Below are positions 20,801 through 27,800 of a DNA stretch of 64,000 nt, one piece after another. Under the pieces are notes generated by a model. It was not told where the DNA came from. It saw only the letters and a program-made list of their open reading frames with translations, and made no database searches. Numbering within the stretch: position 1 is the first letter of the stretch; every line of letters begins with the position of its first letter. A program made the translations under genes and the position numbers. Source of the stretch: Rhynchopus sp. YZ270_cl-10 (Eukaryota; Euglenozoa; Diplonemea; Diplonemida; Diplonemidae); the NCBI GenBank assembly GCA_964035575.1, contig OZ037927.1, positions 62,001-126,000 of the forward strand, written 5' to 3'.

Positions 20801-22760
20801 TGTTTAAACTGCTGTTGTGCCTGCTGTTGGAACTGCTGCTGGAACTGCTTTTGGAAACGCTCTTGCTGCTGCAGAAGCCGTTGGAACTGCTGTTTAAACT
20901 GCTGTTGTGCCTGCTGTTGGACCTGCTGTTGGAACCGCTGCTGCTGAAGCCTTTGGAACTGCTGGTGAAAAAGCTGTAGAGCCTGCTGTTGGAACTGCTG
21001 CAGTAAAGGCCTTTGGAACTGCTGCTGCTGCACACCAGGGGTGATACTGGGACCCCACCCAGGACTCCGAAGATTTCGTTTTTGCTGCTATCACAGTTGC
21101 AGCCACTGATGTGGTTGGGCATACATTGCCTCTTTTTGGGGATATCATGGGGGGAAGGGGGGTGTGGGTTGTTATGACAACAGTTCTTTACTTTGTTGCC
21201 TCCACACACGTTTTTGTTGCTGCTATCAAAGCTGCAGCTGCTTGGGTTGTTGGGCTCAAGAGGCCTCTTTTTGGGGTAAAAAAGGGGGGGAATGGGGCTC
21301 CTGCCACTGATGAGGAAGCTGTTGTAGCATAGGAAGCTGCCGCTCCTGCTGTTGGTGCTCCTGCTACTGCTGTTGATGCAGCTTATGTTGTTGCTGCTGT
21401 TGCTGCTGTTGCTGCTGTTGCTGCTCTTGTTGCTACCGTTGTTGCTTCTGCTGCAGTTGCAGCTGGTGTAGCATATGCTGCTGTTGCTGCTGTTGCTGCT
21501 GTTGCTGCTGTTGCTGCTGTTGCTGCTGTTGCTGCTGTTGCTGCTGTTGCTGCTGTTGCTGCTGTTGCTGCTGTTGCTGCTGTTGCTGCTGTTGCTGCTG
21601 TTGCTGCTGTTGCTGCTGTTGCTGCTGTTGCTGCTGTTGCTGCTGTTGCTGCTGTTGCTGCTGTTGCTGCTCTTGTTGCTACCGTTGTTGTTTCTGCTGC
21701 AGTTGCAGCTGGTGTAGCATATGCTGCTGTTGCTGCTGTTGCTGCTGTTGCTGCTGTTGCTGCTGTTGCTGCTGTTGCTGCTGTTGCTGCTGTTGCTGCT
21801 GTTGCTGCTGTTGCTGCTGTTGCTGCTGTTGCTGTTGTTGCTGCTGTTGCTGCTGTTGCTGCTGTTGCTGCTGTTGCTGCTGTTGCTGCTGTTGCTGCTG
21901 TTGCTGCTGTTGCTGCTGTTGCTGCTGTTGCTGCTGTTGCTGCTGTTGCTGCTGTTGCTGCTGTTGCTGCTGTTGCTGCTGTTGCTGCTGTTGCTGCTGT
22001 TGCTGCTGTTGCTGCTGTTGCTGCTGTTGCTGCTGTTGCTGCCGTTGTTGCTGCTGCTGCAGTTGCAGCTGGTGTAGTATATGCTGCTGTTGCTGCTGTT
22101 GCTGCTGTTGCTGCTGTTGCTGCTGTTGCTGCTGTTGCTGCTGTTGCTGCTGTTGCTGCTGTTGCTGCTGTTGCTGCTGTTGCTGCTCTTGTTGCTACCG
22201 TTGTTGTTTCTGCTGCAGTTGCAGCTGGTGTAGCATATGCTGCTGTTGCTGCTGTTGCTGCTGTTGCTGCTGTTGCTGCTGTTGCTGCTGTTGCTGCTGT
22301 TGCTGCTGTTGCTGCTGTTGCTGCTGTTGCTGCTGTTGCTGCTGTTGCTGCTGTTGCTGCTGTTGCTGCTGTTGCTGCTGTTGCTGCTGTTGCTGCTGTT
22401 GCTGCTGTTGCTGTTGTTGCTGCTGTTGCTGCTGTTGCTGCTGTTGCTGCTGTTGCTGCTGTTGCTGCTGTTGCTGCTGTTGCTGCTGTTGCTGCTGTTG
22501 CTGCTGTTGCTGCTGTTGCTGCTGTTGCTGCTGTTGCTGCTGTTGCTGCTGTTGCTGCCGTTGTTGCTGCTGCTGCAGTTGCAGCTGGTGTAGTATATGC
22601 TGCTGTTGCTGCTGTTGCTGCTGTTGCTGCTGTTGCTGCTGTTGCTGCTGTTGCTGCTGTTGCTGCTCTTGTTGTTGCTGCTGGTGTAGCTCCTGCTGCT
22701 GCTGCTGATGCAGACATGCAGCACCACCCACAACGCCCCCAAAAGGGCCTTCCTCCTCAT
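11826..22760 (-). CDS. Giant LINE polyprotein: OTU, C2H2, RT, RLE, OTU, coiled coil
   Basis: One frame of 3644 codons from the first ATG (22760); the frame is also open upstream from a TTG at 22880. Residues ~18-1070 are low complexity (Ser-Ser-Asn, then Ser/Asn-rich). Residues ~1070-1400 include hydrophobic, possibly membrane-spanning stretches. OTU-like domain 1: NDCGY with Cys1436, HFEAV with His1553. C2H2 finger: C1616, C1621, H1643, H1647. RT: KIDYRNAF (Asp2042), QQGDPLGPLLF, YLDD 2127-2130, thumb LGGLGIR. Knuckle C2449-C2452-H2467-C2471, then endonuclease RPGD (Asp2517) and CLDIT (Asp2533), as in R2-type elements. OTU-like domain 2: GDCAFEAL Cys2776, GHYEPL His2894. Cys/His finger from C2943; coiled coil ~3040-3190; FPCLTMGSPVP module ~3420-3450; basic tail. 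No APE endonuclease or RNase H is visible. Real translation may start at a later ATG, for example residue 1354 (18701). Confidence 0.85.
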   Translation of the reverse strand: MRRKALLGALWVVLHVCISSSSRSYTSSNNKSSNSSNSSNSSNSSNSSNSSNSSIYYTSCNCSSSNNGSNSSNSSNSSNSSNSSNSSNSSNSSNSSNSSNSSNSSNSSNSSNSSNNSNSSNSSNSSNSSNSSNSSNSSNSSNSSNSSNSSNSSNSSNSSNSSNSSNSSNSSNSSICYTSCNCSRNNNGSNKSSNSSNSSNSSNSSNSSNSSNSSNSSNSSNSSNSSIYYTSCNCSSSNNGSNSSNSSNSSNSSNSSNSSNSSNSSNSSNSSNSSNSSNSSNSSNSSNSSNSSNSSNSSNSSNSSNSSNNSNSSNSSNSSNSSNSSNSSNSSNSSNSSNSSNSSNSSICYTSCNCSRNNNGSNKSSNSSNSSNSSNSSNSSNSSNSSNSSNSSNSSNSSNSSNSSNSSNSSNSSNSSNSSNSSNSSNSSICYTSCNCSRSNNGSNKSSNSSNSSNSSNNISCINSSSRSTNSRSGSFLCYNSFLISGRSPIPPLFYPKKRPLEPNNPSSCSFDSSNKNVCGGNKVKNCCHNNPHPPSPHDIPKKRQCMPNHISGCNCDSSKNEIFGVLGGVPVSPLVCSSSSSKGLYCSSSNSRLYSFFTSSSKGFSSSGSNSRSNSRHNSSLNSSSNGFCSSKSVSKSSSSSSSNSRHNSSLNSSSNGFCSSSSNSVSKSSSSNRHNSSFISSSKDFCGSSSNGRSNSSSNSRLNSSFNSSSKDFCSSGSNSRSNSVSKSSSSSSSNSRHNSSFNCSSKDFGSSSSNSRSNSRLSSSFNSSSKDFCSSGSNSRSNSVSKSSSSSSSNSRHNSSFNCSSKDFGSSSSNSRSNSRLSSSFNSSSKDFCSSVSNSRSSSSSNSRHNSSLNSSSNGFCGSSSNSVSKSSSSNRHNSSFISSSKDFCGSSSNGRSNSSSNSRLNSSFNSSSKDFCSSGSNSVSKSSSSSRHNSSLNSSSNGFCSSSSNSVSKSSSSNRHNSRHNSSFISSSKDFCGSSSNGRSNSSSNSRLNSSFNSSSKDFCSSGSNSRSNSVSKSSSSSSSNSRHNSSFNCSSIDFCSSSSNSRSNSSTNINSRRSNNNLGGGERGMLVFGVSLEGREGQSGCVMMRVWQKGCVQIEFWFDWWCNLWEVFTSLRQPDPCWVVEAPEWGVFVSFAVLDLWKDRRAPTLSHLILWLVGRRTRRTRRGHRSLNWTKSQAGRLRRRKAPCNRPPSPAAHPVFRRIRVADALRGALQCVAIWVLVFVGSELGRSAPHVLGCALFRDAEVLGVGVLRGLCRVRRGWRWLEGASERVRRWTGGIRVAASLVRASVMGVGQLSVCAAEWVWVAWSAGGCLAGFVALVGVARPLGWVLLLEVRRVAARRWTRRIGMAFGMLVVSLLVLLSLLWRAVTPWDLRPAPADPEHPISLSPFALTGGCANVNAPAYTEQAVSVDATLAKFGAKRIPNVSTNDCGYVALHLWDHDTQPDVRAMRKQLYDTAVEVSNRLVQVLGSQEAMTEFANGVTGEAHLNHLGLQLTATASRINIVVVQASEENPLVRITPGSKRVAKSYAESFQAKLPTVVIALCDSHFEAVELVPEVGKTKEGMAEKMRKEARQAVLDTAHLDGIIPTNTTTTAPLATKLGHINADRVFCPFDGCRAGILSSSDAVGGLSRKGLLQHMRRHQADGAYIPDELLGHLGMSRCANDQCDMLLPQSKEVCNTCTVHFGEEGFTAPSPSSRGMLTDQDDLPSFEVMGTTRIQLKGGCPDKHLQLYSELFLRVLMDILEYQDEVAWKRLALFFTVLHRTRTERGGKDQERRLTSTWGKDLEAWKAGQYVALWEQTVEERKPRPSGWSDEDTDEGRRKRTIAKARAGLPSQAMSCATSDGLAPQTPATLEKLQTKHPAAADAKALEQADWPQPQEVPPVTVVEVMKALRSMPKSSAAGPSNVTGAHLRTLCLQRRAKGTLAALAAVLTSLARGNAPVEVAEFFAGANLVALRKPAKGPGLEEDVRPIAVGDTLRRLVGKILSARVRVPARTLLLRGNQVGVATARGAAVATDVISQYAGRNRGKGKVILKIDYRNAFNCVDRLSMLRAVDANLPELAPWVRWCYLEHSSLFYGGDTIKSQRGAQQGDPLGPLLFSLTIHQMALELKGHPGLDGTLWYLDDGSLRGSPKAVFEAYQVLCTRSSELGLEVNANKCELISTGGVSKEDLEAVGFTLNEGGQDAMGEGGFRLLDVDGFDFLGIPIGSAAFCEEYMARKVDDSRRNLEALVDLGDSQAAFYVLRYCEGYCRMVFYMRGIPQCAEYLTAFDDLIDRCLAALLHDPDGALPELARAQAALPVALGGLGIRRTVDHRTAASLASQSGNLQLSQALDPAFTWDEERWNSAAEEYNSRVPVAFHVDRAQPKKILEQQSLSSAVIDAQADKLMQQLCMRDRARMKSLLLPLSGTYLTATPSARNQMSSADFAVVTRFRLGVAIHAEGTTCSACQGGQKRVVMDSFGDHTFGCPYAKHRVARHNALRDSVYRAAQGAGLDPALEETVRVDLESKKRPGDVYLPVGVAENGPRCLDITHVCPTLPSYRTGASKFVGWSAKNQGQVKREKHERDLNKINTKFSPIVFEAFGGAGDEANLLIAQLGGLTTGQTSHLTGSAELRIRESIAVAYQKKVASSFLERGAMCVGIATLKREPCVEVDVAPSAEDMDRFGRRSAGAVEPLCDDANPDDDMSRPAPDRSEEQQGKRKRDVKPDHVEPPRKRTGRFDSATVIPEGPGLDVVREWEFLRECPAAQRPRATEQAAKLGASKVTWSFVAGDCAFEALLFATGRTDLSVEGLRQAAVKKVQGRADLSSAAVPNFGVWQRLMTSGDRGDERTWADAIAVAGAGEALEVSVVILNEFARPSLMVPRKRPKAVVLLLHSGDQDAADGSGSIPGHYEPLTMDPALQQHILSFEATGGKGECQSERPMAFVGAREAEASNTFLQCEQCSKLFDASDAHFCCHTCGGLACLHCAQGSKHCPLSQIGRAEYFSALSFLHSNVPAQAASAEGSGDPPPKRAPSPAVPAPEGEDVEEVDMPMAGEEGQQAEQKQQKHEKQRKQKKQQQQKADQVKKEALQRASDAWQQALEVRREHRRSWGPDLAALRGTFGDRQQELSRFLEEQNVRLDQAKAADRHRVEELTARHKRELAEDAKKMHAQYLEDCDRHPEAGESLRAEYDRQRCERHYAIAAKHESEQKATTLLLTAVNLSRQLEAERMVAYGRCFGVVCEGRLFLPCHAVRRAVGDDPEGLEPDCVGDWMALFGPQGASPCPGEFLYCWATQQPWSGNGEGDGDCPESVVARQAVRKIAGEAGYCDTWGKTSAVIVVREGRVSWGTPSRDQLEEEVGRQAEAADTEVRVKVEEMDDDEQEQEEDLDTAMEGADRSLSLSVEGIPDQKKQARVRELLRAQSEAWMWTEEERTERGGLFPCLTMGSPVPSSVTKWISLFHYRQGEKQDGRPLLSLPLSTATFTQWYEVMKVVGLHEWSVQEKCKAKSTLHALTDNRSSRGQAFAAESTRRENEARAAREGIGRQPQASSSSSSSSTSAGRGTTTSIAQPAVSTSSSSSSAGRGNATSSAQPAPSPAPKGPQRHAAQGRSNTSNVFTDAVAQATQHVLSPQEVQRGRNGRGGGQKGRQSGGRKGKKGNKKN
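19560..21030. repeat. CTGCTGTTGGAA-type minisatellite inside copy B
   Basis: Counterpart of the copy A block, with the same module types but a different number. A module of about 180 bp near 20260-20620 is present twice in tandem here but once in copy A. Module-level slippage or unequal exchange is the likely cause. Confidence 0.85.
21383..22705. repeat. (TTGCTGCTG)n array, CAG/CAA type, copy B
   Basis: About 1.3 kb of the 9-bp repeat in six blocks divided by the conserved TGCTACCGTTGTTG or GCCGTTGTTGCTGC spacers. It is about half the length of the copy A array. Confidence 0.95.
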
Positions 22761-22952
22761 TTTTAAAAAAGCAAAAACCAAAAAACGAAAACAAAGAAGG
22801 ACAAGACACACTACGCCTTGCGCTTCGCCGGCCTGCACTCCTCTACCGTTGCCCAGGGACCGCCCCGTGGAGGCGTACAAGGCTCACAATAAACCCGCAC
22901 AAAGGAAAGGGGGAGGGAGGGAGGGTAAAAAGAAAGGACAAGTGTGTTGTAA

Positions 22953-23048
22953 TGTGTAAAAAAATGGTCCCCGTAAAAAAATGGTCCCCTGTAAAAAAAT
23001 GGTCCCCTGTGTAAAAAATGGTCCCCTGTGTAAAAAATGGTCCCCTGT
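22953..23048 (-). repeat. 5' terminal monomer array of copy B
   Basis: Five units of the TGTAAAAAAATGGTCCCC monomer, identical in order and length to those of copy A. This supports duplication of the A and B 5' ends as a block. Confidence 0.8.
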
Positions 23049-23122
23049 CATGTTCTGCACACTTTTTCCAAAAAACAGATGGGTTTTTGACACTGTCAGC
23101 AGGCTTCCTAGTACAGATACAT

Positions 23123-24643
23123 GTGGAGCTGTGGAGCTGTGGAGCTGTGGAGCTGTGGAGCTGTGGAGCTGTGGAGCTGTGGAGCTGTGGAGCTGTGGAG
23201 CTGTGGAGCTGTGGAGCTGTGGAGCTGTGGAGCTGTGGAGCTGTGGAGCTGTGGAGCTGTGGAGCTGTGGAGCTGTGGAGCTGTGGAGCTGTGGAGCTGT
23301 GGAGCTGTGGAGCTGTGGAGCTGTGGAGCTGTGGAGCTGTGGAGCTGTGGAGCTGTGGAGCTGTGGAGCTGTGGAGCTGTGGAGCTGTGGAGCTGTGGAG
23401 CTGTGGAGCTGTGGAGCTGTGGAGCTGTGGAGCTGTGGAGCTGTGGAGCTGTGGAGCTGTGGAGCTGTGGAGCTGTGGAGCTGTGGAGCTGTGGAGCTGT
23501 GGAGCTGTGGAGCTGTGGAGCTGTGGAGCTGTGGAGCTGTGGAGCTGTGGAGCTGTGGAGCTGTGGAGCTGTGGAGCTGTGGAGCTGTGGAGCTGTGGAG
23601 CTGTGGAGCTGTGGAGCTGTGGAGCTGTGGAGCTGTGGAGCTGTGGAGCTGTGGAGCTGTGGAGCTGTGGAGCTGTGGAGCTGTGGAGCTGTGGAGCTGT
23701 GGAGCTGTGGAGCTGTGGAGCTGTGGAGCTGTGGAGCTGTGGAGCTGTGGAGCTGTGGAGCTGTGGAGCTGTGGAGCTGTGGAGCTGTGGAGCTGTGGAG
23801 CTGTGGAGCTGTGGAGCTGTGGAGCTGTGGAGCTGTGGAGCTGTGGAGCTGTGGAGCTGTGGAGCTGTGGAGCTGTGGAGCTGTGGAGCTGTGGAGCTGT
23901 GGAGCTGTGGAGCTGTGGAGCTGTGGAGCTGTGGAGCTGTGGAGCTGTGGAGCTGTGGAGCTGTGGAGCTGTGGAGCTGTGGAGCTGTGGAGCTGTGGAG
24001 CTGTGGAGCTGTGGAGCTGTGGAGCTGTGGAGCTGTGGAGCTGTGGAGCTGTGGAGCTGTGGAGCTGTGGAGCTGTGGAGCTGTGGAGCTGTGGAGCTGT
24101 GGAGCTGTGGAGCTGTGGAGCTGTGGAGCTGTGGAGCTGTGGAGCTGTGGAGCTGTGGAGCTGTGGAGCTGTGGAGCTGTGGAGCTGTGGAGCTGTGGAG
24201 CTGTGGAGCTGTGGAGCTGTGGAGCTGTGGAGCTGTGGAGCTGTGGAGCTGTGGAGCTGTGGAGCTGTGGAGCTGTGGAGCTGTGGAGCTGTGGAGCTGT
24301 GGAGCTGTGGAGCTGTGGAGCTGTGGAGCTGTGGAGCTGTGGAGCTGTGGAGCTGTGGAGCTGTGGAGCTGTGGAGCTGTGGAGCTGTGGAGCTGTGGAG
24401 CTGTGGAGCTGTGGAGCTGTGGAGCTGTGGAGCTGTGGAGCTGTGGAGCTGTGGAGCTGTGGAGCTGTGGAGCTGTGGAGCTGTGGAGCTGTGGAGCTGT
24501 GGAGCTGTGGAGCTGTGGAGCTGTGGAGCTGTGGAGCTGTGGAGCTGTGGAGCTGTGGAGCTGTGGAGCTGTGGAGCTGTGGAGCTGTGGAGCTGTGGAG
24601 CTGTGGAGCTGTGGAGCTGTGGAGCTGTGGAGCTGTGGAGCTG
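23123..24643. repeat. (GTGGAGCT)n satellite, second array, cut by gap
   Basis: 1521 bp, about 190 perfect units, following the same 74-bp junction segment as beside copy A. It ends at a run of Ns, so its true length and right-hand neighbour are unknown. Confidence 0.97.
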
Positions 24644-24843
24644 NNNNNNNNNNNNNNNNNNNNNNNNNNNNNNNNNNNNNNNNNNNNNNNNNNNNNNNNN
24701 NNNNNNNNNNNNNNNNNNNNNNNNNNNNNNNNNNNNNNNNNNNNNNNNNNNNNNNNNNNNNNNNNNNNNNNNNNNNNNNNNNNNNNNNNNNNNNNNNNNN
24801 NNNNNNNNNNNNNNNNNNNNNNNNNNNNNNNNNNNNNNNNNNN
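24644..24843. other. Assembly gap, 200 N
   Basis: Exactly 200 Ns between two different 8-bp satellites. The round number suggests a placeholder of unknown size. The junction between the satellites, and any element between them, is hidden here. Confidence 0.98.
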
Positions 24844-27800
24844 GGGTTTGCGGGTTTGCGGGTTTGCGGGTTTGCGGGTTTGCGGGTTTGCGGGTTTGCG
24901 GGTTTGCGGGTTTGCGGGTTTGCGGGTTTGCGGGTTTGCGGGTTTGCGGGTTTGCGGGTTTGCGGGTTTGCGGGTTTGCGGGTTTGCGGGTTTGCGGGTT
25001 TGCGGGTTTGCGGGTTTGCGGGTTTGCGGGTTTGCGGGTTTGCGGGTTTGCGGGTTTGCGGGTTTGCGGGTTTGCGGGTTTGCGGGTTTGCGGGTTTGCG
25101 GGTTTGCGGGTTTGCGGGTTTGCGGGTTTGCGGGTTTGCGGGTTTGCGGGTTTGCGGGTTTGCGGGTTTGCGGGTTTGCGGGTTTGCGGGTTTGCGGGTT
25201 TGCGGGTTTGCGGGTTTGCGGGTTTGCGGGTTTGCGGGTTTGCGGGTTTGCGAGGTTTGCGGGTTTGCGGGTTTGCGGGTTTGCGGGTTTGCGGGTTTGC
25301 GGGTTTGCGGGTTTGCGGGTTTGCGGGTTTGCGGGTTTGCGGGTTTGCGGGTTTGCGGGTTTGCGGGTTTGCGGGTTTGCGGGTTTGCGGGTTTGCGGGT
25401 TTGCGGGTTTGCGGGTTTGCGGGTTTGCGGGTTTGCGGGTTTGCGGGTTTGCGGGTTTGCGGGTTTGCGGGTTTGCGGGTTTGCGGGTTTGCGGGTTTGC
25501 GGGTTTGCGGGTTTGCGGGTTTGCGGGTTTGCGGGTTTGCGGGTTTGCGGGTTTGCGGGTTTGCGGGTTTGCGGGTTTGCGGGTTTGCGGGTTTGCGGGT
25601 TTGCGGGTTTGCGGGTTTGCGGGTTTGCGGGTTTGCGGGTTTGCGGGTTTGCGGGTTTGCGGGTTTGCGGGTTTGCGGGTTTGCGGGTTTGCGGGTTTGC
25701 GGGTTTGCGGGTTTGCGGGTTTGCGGGTTTGCGGGTTTGCGGGTTTGCGGGTTTGCGGGTTTGCGGGTTTGCGGGTTTGCGGGTTTGCGGGTTTGCGGGT
25801 TTGCGGGTTTGCGGGTTTGCGGGTTTGCGGGTTTGCGGGTTTGCGGGTTTGCGGGTTTGCGGGTTTGCGGGTTTGCGGGTTTGCGGGTTTGCGGGTTTGC
25901 GGGTTTGCGGGTTTGCGGGTTTGCGGGTTTGCGGGTTTGCGGGTTTGCGGGTTTGCGGGTTTGCGGGTTTGCGGGTTTGCGGGTTTGCGGGTTTGCGGGT
26001 TTGCGGGTTTGCGGGTTTGCGGGTTTGCGGGTTTGCGGGTTTGCGGGTTTGCGGGTTTGCGGGTTTGCGGGTTTGCGGGTTTGCGGGTTTGCGGGTTTGC
26101 GGGTTTGCGGGTTTGCGGGTTTGCGGGTTTGCGGGTTTGCGGGTTTGCGGGTTTGCGGGTTTGCGGGTTTGCGGGTTTGCGGGTTTGCGGGTTTGCGGGT
26201 TTGCGGGTTTGCGGGTTTGCGGGTTTGCGGGTTTGCGGGTTTGCGGGTTTGCGGGTTTGCGGGTTTGCGGGTTTGCGGGTTTGCGGGTTTGCGGGTTTGC
26301 GGGTTTGCGGGTTTGCGGGTTTGCGGGTTTGCGGGTTTGCGGGTTTGCGGGTTTGCGGGTTTGCGGGTTTGCGGGTTTGCGGGTTTGCGGGTTTGCGGGT
26401 TTGCGGGTTTGCGGGTTTGCGGGTTTGCGGGTTTGCGGGTTTGCGGGTTTGCGGGTTTGCGGGTTTGCGGGTTTGCGGGTTTGCGGGTTTGCGGGTTTGC
26501 GGGTTTGCGGGTTTGCGGGTTTGCGGGTTTGCGGGTTTGCGGGTTTGCGGGTTTGCGGGTTTGCGGGTTTGCGGGTTTGCGGGTTTGCGGGTTTGCGGGT
26601 TTGCGGGTTTGCGGGTTTGCGGGTTTGCGGGTTTGCGGGTTTGCGGGTTTGCGGGTTTGCGGGTTTGCGGGTTTGCGGGTTTGCGGGTTTGCGGGTTTGC
26701 GGGTTTGCGGGTTTGCGGGTTTGCGGGTTTGCGGGTTTGCGGGTTTGCGGGTTTGCGGGTTTGCGGGTTTGCGGGTTTGCGGGTTTGCGGGTTTGCGGGT
26801 TTGCGGGTTTGCGGGTTTGCGGGTTTGCGGGTTTGCGGGTTTGCGGGTTTGCGGGTTTGCGGGTTTGCGGGTTTGCGGGTTTGCGGGTTTGCGGGTTTGC
26901 GGGTTTGCGGGTTTGCGGGTTTGCGGGTTTGCGGGTTTGCGGGTTTGCGGGTTTGCGGGTTTGCGGGTTTGCGGGTTTGCGGGTTTGCGGGTTTGCGGGT
27001 TTGCGGGTTTGCGGGTTTGCGGGTTTGCGGGTTTGCGGGTTTGCGGGTTTGCGGGTTTGCGGGTTTGCGGGTTTGCGGGTTTGCGGGTTTGCGGGTTTGC
27101 GGGTTTGCGGGTTTGCGGGTTTGCGGGTTTGCGGGTTTGCGGGTTTGCGGGTTTGCGGGTTTGCGGGTTTGCGGGTTTGCGGGTTTGCGGGTTTGCGGGT
27201 TTGCGGGTTTGCGGGTTTGCGGGTTTGCGGGTTTGCGGGTTTGCGGGTTTGCGGGTTTGCGGGTTTGCGGGTTTGCGGGTTTGCGGGTTTGCGGGTTTGC
27301 GGGTTTGCGGGTTTGCGGGTTTGCGGGTTTGCGGGTTTGCGGGTTTGCGGGTTTGCGGGTTTGCGGGTTTGCGGGTTTGCGGGTTTGCGGGTTTGCGGGT
27401 TTGCGGGTTTGCGGGTTTGCGGGTTTGCGGGTTTGCGGGTTTGCGGGTTTGCGGGTTTGCGGGTTTGCGGGTTTGCGGGTTTGCGGGTTTGCGGGTTTGC
27501 GGGTTTGCGGGTTTGCGGGTTTGCGGGTTTGCGGGTTTGCGGGTTTGCGGGTTTGCGGGTTTGCGGGTTTGCGGGTTTGCGGGTTTGCGGGTTTGCGGGT
27601 TTGCGGGTTTGCGGGTTTGCGGGTTTGCGGGTTTGCGGGTTTGCGGGTTTGCGGGTTTGCGGGTTTGCGGGTTTGCGGGTTTGCGGGTTTGCGGGTTTGC
27701 GGGTTTGCGGGTTTGCGGGTTTGCGGGTTTGCGGGTTTGCGGGTTTGCGGGTTTGCGGGTTTGCGGGTTTGCGGGTTTGCGGGTTTGCGGGTTTGCGGGT

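Larger units (their letters stand above)
10808..23048 (-). mobile_element. Giant RLE-type LINE, family 1, copy B (complete)
   Basis: A structurally complete 12.2-kb copy. From 5': monomer array (22953-23048), a leader of about 190 bp, one uninterrupted ORF (22760-11826), a 979-bp 3' UTR (10847-11825) and a poly(A) tail of 39 (T run 10808-10846). RT, CCHC and PD-(D/E)XK-like endonuclease motifs place it among LINEs with a C-terminal restriction-like endonuclease. Its 3' flank is family 3 sequence; its 5' flank is the GTGGAGCT satellite. These do not form a target-site duplication, unlike copy C. The ORF is open for more than 3600 codons, so the copy is young. Confidence 0.93.

Noticed and set aside
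22760-22880. Start of the giant ORF at 22880
   Set aside because: That codon is TTG. The first ATG in frame is at 22760, which I used instead.
10808-23048. Site-specific insertion of family 1 at one fixed target
   Set aside because: Copy B and copy C 3' junctions lie at different points and on opposite strands of family 3, so no common target sequence is visible in two cases.
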